A stretch of DNA of 64,000 bases from assembly GCF_023715405.1 (NCBI RefSeq), contig NZ_JAMBOC010000007.1, positions 28,298-92,297 on the forward strand. Direction: 5' to 3'. The translations under genes and the position numbers were made by a program. The notes below the pieces were generated by a model. That model was not told the origin of the DNA and searched no databases. It was given only the letters and a program-made list of their open reading frames with translations. This document shows, piece by piece, positions 61,142 through 64,000 of the stretch (position 1 is the stretch's first letter; every line of letters begins with the position of its first letter). This stretch comes from Solibacillus isronensis. Lineage in GTDB: Bacteria > Bacillota > Bacilli > Bacillales_A > Planococcaceae.

Positions 61142-61756
61142 ATGGATTTAAATCATCTGAAAGGACAGCTTGCAAAACCGCAGCCTCTGTTTTTAGGGGA
61201 AGACACTGCTTTTCGGTCGGCCGTGCTCATCCCGCTTGTAAAAAAACAGGGTGAGTGGCATATTTTGTTTGAGGTGCGTGCGTTAACAATGCGCAAACAA
61301 CCTGGCGATATTAGCTTTCCGGGCGGAAAAATTGATGAGACGGATGAATCGCCGCTCGCTGCAGCGCTTCGGGAAACACATGAAGAGCTCGGAATCGATC
61401 AACAGTCGATTGAACTAATAGGCAATCTCAGTCCATTTGTTATATCACCGGCTTTTGTTGTCTATCCGTTCATCGGAATCATCGAGCAGTCGGAACTGAA
61501 CACATTTAATAAGGATGAAGTCGAAGAACTGTTTACAGTCCCGTTAAACTGGTTGCTGACGCATGAGCCGTATGTGCATTATGTTCCGGTTGAACCGAAA
61601 CCTCCGATTGATTTTCCGTATGATAAAATTGCGAACGGCGAAAATTACGAGTGGCGTTCAAGTCGAATGGAAGAATGGTTTTATGAATATGGAAAGTACA
61701 CAATTTGGGGTTTAACCGCACGATTGTTAAAGCACTTTATTGAAAAATTAAAATAA
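61142..61756 (+). CDS. Nudix hydrolase, CoA pyrophosphatase type
   Basis: A 204-residue Nudix protein. The Nudix box reads GGKIDETDE then REThEELG (positions about 65-87), and the preceding RKQPGDISFPGG with ESPLAAALRE fits the CoA-pyrophosphatase (NudL/PCD1) signature. It would split CoA or acyl-CoA to phosphopantetheine and 3',5'-ADP. ATG 61142 is 8 bases after AAGGTGG; the GTG at 61130 overlaps that site. Divergent from the ABC operon. Confidence 0.87.
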   Translation: MDLNHLKGQLAKPQPLFLGEDTAFRSAVLIPLVKKQGEWHILFEVRALTMRKQPGDISFPGGKIDETDESPLAAALRETHEELGIDQQSIELIGNLSPFVISPAFVVYPFIGIIEQSELNTFNKDEVEELFTVPLNWLLTHEPYVHYVPVEPKPPIDFPYDKIANGENYEWRSSRMEEWFYEYGKYTIWGLTARLLKHFIEKLK

Positions 61757-61762
61757 AAATTT

Positions 61763-61800
61763 AGGTGTCTTCCTATTACCGGGGAGACGCCTTTTCCTTT
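61763..61800 (+). terminator. Terminator of the Nudix gene
   Basis: AGGTGTCTTCC (61763-61773) pairs with GGGGAGACGCCT (61781-61792), followed by TTTCCTTT. Confidence 0.75.
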
Positions 61801-61973
61801 GATTGCCTTAGATCATTAATAGTTTTGATGAGGCGGGAAAATATATAAATCCTATGTTAAAATCAGTGTATTGTTCTAATATTGACACGTAGAAAATGAA
61901 GAATCGTATATAGCTTAAATAAAGCGGTACAAAGAACAGAGAATCATAACAAACATAGAATCAGGAGGCATTT

Positions 61974-62090
61974 ATGAAAGGGAAAAAGATGTTATATATA
62001 GGAGTTGTAGTGGCGATTGTGATTGCTACAGCTTTAGATATTGCGTTTAAAGGATTAGGTTATCAACTGCTGCAAAAAATAATTTCATAA
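61974..62090 (+). CDS. Small single-span membrane protein, 38 residues
   Basis: A short open frame with a strong AGGAGG site (61963-61968) 5 bases before ATG 61974, ending in TAA 62088-62090. The product starts MKGKKMLYIG, has one hydrophobic helix (YIGVVVAIVIATALDIAF) and ends GLGYQLLQKIIS. A terminator follows 11 bases later, so it has the outline of a real monocistronic small protein. No family recognised. Confidence 0.65.
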   Translation: MKGKKMLYIGVVVAIVIATALDIAFKGLGYQLLQKIIS

Positions 62091-62101
62091 GTCCGTAGTC
62101 A

Positions 62102-62131
62102 CCCGTCGCATATTAAAAGCGGCGGGTTTTA
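62102..62131 (+). terminator. Terminator of the small membrane protein gene
   Basis: CCCGTCGC (62102-62109) pairs with GCGGCGGG (62119-62126), followed by TTTTAAT. Confidence 0.75.
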
Positions 62132-62136
62132 ATAAA

Positions 62137-62168
62137 AAAAGCAAACCTTTTTAAGAAAAGGCTTGCTT
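62137..62168 (-). terminator. Terminator of the M32 carboxypeptidase gene
   Basis: AAGCAAACCTTTT (62139-62151) pairs with AAAAGGCTTGCTT (62156-62168), one mismatch; leftward a TTTTTTTATT tail. Confidence 0.85.
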
Positions 62169-62174
62169 GAAAAT

Positions 62175-63662
62175 CTACAAATTATAAAGCTGCGTATATT
62201 TATTCAGTAAGTAGTCGGCCAAATACTTTGCGGAAAGCGGTTCTCCGGTACCTTCCAATATTAACTCATTCGGTTTCTTCAATGCACCGAATTGATGGAC
62301 TTTATTCGTTAGCCAATCTTTAATAGGTGCTAATTCTCCCCGTTCGCAAAGCTCATCGAAGTTCGGAATGTCCTGATCCATTGCAAATTTCCATTGCGCA
62401 GCATACATGAAACCTAGCGCATAGCTTGGGAAGTAGCCAAAGCTGCCGTCACTCCAGTGCATATCCTGCAGTACACCTTCTGCATCATTTTGCGGACGTA
62501 TCCCTAAATATTCTTCGTATTTTTCATTCCAAACGCGCGGCAAATCTTCCGCCTGTAAATCTCCATTGAAAATCTCTCGCTCAATTTCATAGCGGATCAT
62601 TATATGAAGCGGGTAAGTAAGCTCGTCTGCCTCAATACGTATTAACGAAGGCTCTGAGAAATTGATTGCCTTTAAAAATGCTTCTGCCGGTACGTCCCCA
62701 AATTGTTCAGGAGAATGCTTTTGTAAAATAGCGTAATGATGTTTCCAGAAGCTTTCATTTCGTCCGATAATGTTTTCATAAAATAAAGATTGAGATTCAT
62801 GAATTCCCATCGAAGCACCTGTAGATAATGGCAGGCCGTTTAATGAGGCATCAATATTTTGCTCGTATAAAGCATGTCCACATTCATGAATCGTACCAAA
62901 AACAGCGGAACGGAAATCATTTTCATCATACTTTGTTGTAATCCGGATATCTCCGCTGTTTAAACCGATCATGAATGGATGAACCGTCTCATCTAACCGA
63001 CCTGCTTCAAAGTCGTAGCCAAGCTGCTTCAGCAATTCCAGTGAAGCTGCATGTTGTCCGCTTTTCGGGAAGCGTTTAAATAATAGGGAAGTGTCCGGTT
63101 TGTTTTTAGATTCACCGATTGCCTTTACTAAAGGAACGATTGTAGCCTTCAGCTCACCAAATAACTCGTCAAGCTTATCCGTCGTCATATTTGGTTCATA
63201 TTTATCCAATAGTGTATTATAGGCAGAACCGTTTTTAATACCCCAGTACTGAACAAACCGTTTCTGATAATCGATTACTTCTTTTAAGTACGGTAAGAAA
63301 ATCTGGAAATCTGATTTTTCCTTTGCCTTTTCCCATGCTGCTTCCGATTTCGCTTTTAAAATCGTGTAAGCTTTAAATTCCTCAGCCGGTATCTTTTTAG
63401 ACTCGTCATATTCTTTCTTAACTTCTTCATAAAGACGCTGTGTCACAAAGTCCAAATTTTCATTTTGAAGCTCAGACAGTATTTTCCCCAGTTCGTCACT
63501 CGTTTGGAGAGCAAATAATTCTGCAGACAATGTTCCGATCACTTCCGCACGTTGCTCCAACCCTTTTCGGGGAGCCCCTGTACGCATATCCCAATAAATA
63601 ACGGAAAGCGCCTCTGAATAGTTTTGCATTTTCTTCACATAATTAATAAAAGTTTGTTGCAT
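62175..63662 (-). CDS. M32-family metallocarboxypeptidase
   Basis: A 495-residue zinc carboxypeptidase of the thermostable carboxypeptidase Taq family. The HExxH zinc site is GTIHECGHALYEQ at about residue 256, and the further glutamate ligand is in GIHESQSLFYEN. Family lines DMRTGAPRKG near the start and RIEADELTYPLHI are present. It removes C-terminal residues from peptides in the cytoplasm. GGAG is 13 bases before ATG 63662, a long spacing. It lies directly before an rRNA operon on the other strand. Confidence 0.92.
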   Translation of the reverse strand: MQQTFINYVKKMQNYSEALSVIYWDMRTGAPRKGLEQRAEVIGTLSAELFALQTSDELGKILSELQNENLDFVTQRLYEEVKKEYDESKKIPAEEFKAYTILKAKSEAAWEKAKEKSDFQIFLPYLKEVIDYQKRFVQYWGIKNGSAYNTLLDKYEPNMTTDKLDELFGELKATIVPLVKAIGESKNKPDTSLLFKRFPKSGQHAASLELLKQLGYDFEAGRLDETVHPFMIGLNSGDIRITTKYDENDFRSAVFGTIHECGHALYEQNIDASLNGLPLSTGASMGIHESQSLFYENIIGRNESFWKHHYAILQKHSPEQFGDVPAEAFLKAINFSEPSLIRIEADELTYPLHIMIRYEIEREIFNGDLQAEDLPRVWNEKYEEYLGIRPQNDAEGVLQDMHWSDGSFGYFPSYALGFMYAAQWKFAMDQDIPNFDELCERGELAPIKDWLTNKVHQFGALKKPNELILEGTGEPLSAKYLADYLLNKYTQLYNL

Positions 63663-63807
63663 AATAGGTTACTCACTCCTTTCACATTTATTATATAGTA
63701 CTTGAAATCTGTTTTTTTGTATAAAATATAAAATAATTTTCAAAGGATATATAAATAAGTAGAAACTAATAACGAAAAAAATAGTGAAAAAAAGTTTTTA
63801 AAAACTG

Positions 63808-63836
63808 TTGACGGTTTATCAAAAGGAGTGTAATAT
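63808..63836 (+). promoter_or_regulatory. rRNA operon promoter
   Basis: TTGACG (63808-63813), a 17-base spacer and TAATAT (63831-63836), preceded by an A-rich stretch like an UP element. The start should be near 63843. The boxes and the leader that follows are typical of Bacillales rrn promoters. Confidence 0.8.
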
Positions 63837-63842
63837 TCTAAT

Positions 63843-64000
63843 AGTCGTCAGCAACGAGCTGATAACAAACGAGAAAATGAACCTTGAAAACTGAACAAGC
63901 AACGTTAATGAAACAAGCTTCTTAAATGAAGCAAACAATAGATTTCAACTTCTAACGAAGTTGGATCGCTAGCAAAGCAAATGAGCTTTCAAACTACTTT
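63843..64000 (+). other. Leader of an rRNA operon (pre-16S region)
   Basis: AACCTTGAAAACTGAACAAG (63880-63899) is a familiar phrase of Bacillales rRNA leaders and spacers, followed by a hairpin CAACTTC/GAAGTTG (63948-63964). The mature 16S start (GAGTTTGATC) is not reached in the window. Confidence 0.75.

Overview
The window looks like ordinary chromosome from a low-GC, endospore-forming Gram-positive bacterium, most likely a Planococcaceae member close to Solibacillus or Lysinibacillus. That placement is inferred from several features: a Tlp spore protein, CotB-like coat proteins, an SLH-anchored S-layer-type protein, a C30 carotenoid operon, purine and fluoride riboswitches, strong AGGAGG-type ribosome sites with many TTG/GTG starts, and intergenic repeats that I recall from that group. 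I see no transposase, phage gene, CRISPR array or tRNA.

Layout. 1-8 kb: housekeeping genes (metallophosphoesterase end, rhodanese, alanyl-tRNA editing protein, gamma-glutamyltransferase-like enzyme, Gfo/Idh/MocA oxidoreductase, CoA-disulfide-reductase-like flavoprotein). 8-19 kb: tlp, a P-type Ca2+ ATPase, a two-domain P-loop ATPase with an apparent ATT start, SDR, acetamidase, two unknown proteins and a CaiB-type CoA transferase. 19.6-24.1 kb: a 1485-residue SLH/Ig-like surface protein. 24.6-27.4 kb: a four-gene set in which two CotB-like coat proteins flank a small membrane protein and an ArsB-type permease. 27.9-33.4 kb: a staphyloxanthin-like operon, crtN-crtM-crtP-crtQ-crtO, whose first gene carries a one-base frameshift. 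35.0-45.1 kb: a xylose regulon, with a ROK regulator divergent from xylFGH-xylA-xylB, an oxidoreductase and a mutarotase. 45.2-49.7 kb: a PbuE-like purine efflux pump behind an adenine riboswitch, two tandem YflT-like stress proteins, and a crcB pair behind a fluoride riboswitch. 49.8-63.7 kb: LysE exporter, NCS1 permease, PAS-GGDEF protein, TetR/SDR pair, a DacB-like peptidase without signal peptide, a NitT/TauT-type ABC transporter, Nudix hydrolase, a 38-residue membrane protein and an M32 carboxypeptidase. The right edge is the promoter and leader of an rRNA operon; the 16S gene lies beyond the window.

The least explained signal is a set of three intergenic arrays (303-358, 18989-19105, 55278-55455). 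They consist of short motifs sharing a TAGAA core, repeated at 19-21 bp (mostly exactly 21 bp, about two helical turns). A second dispersed element with nested hairpins occurs twice in opposite orientation (6059-6183 and about 7780-7885). Other points worth checking are the crtN frameshift, the ATT start, a Ca2+ ATPase lacking the M5 glutamate, and the coat-protein/permease cluster.
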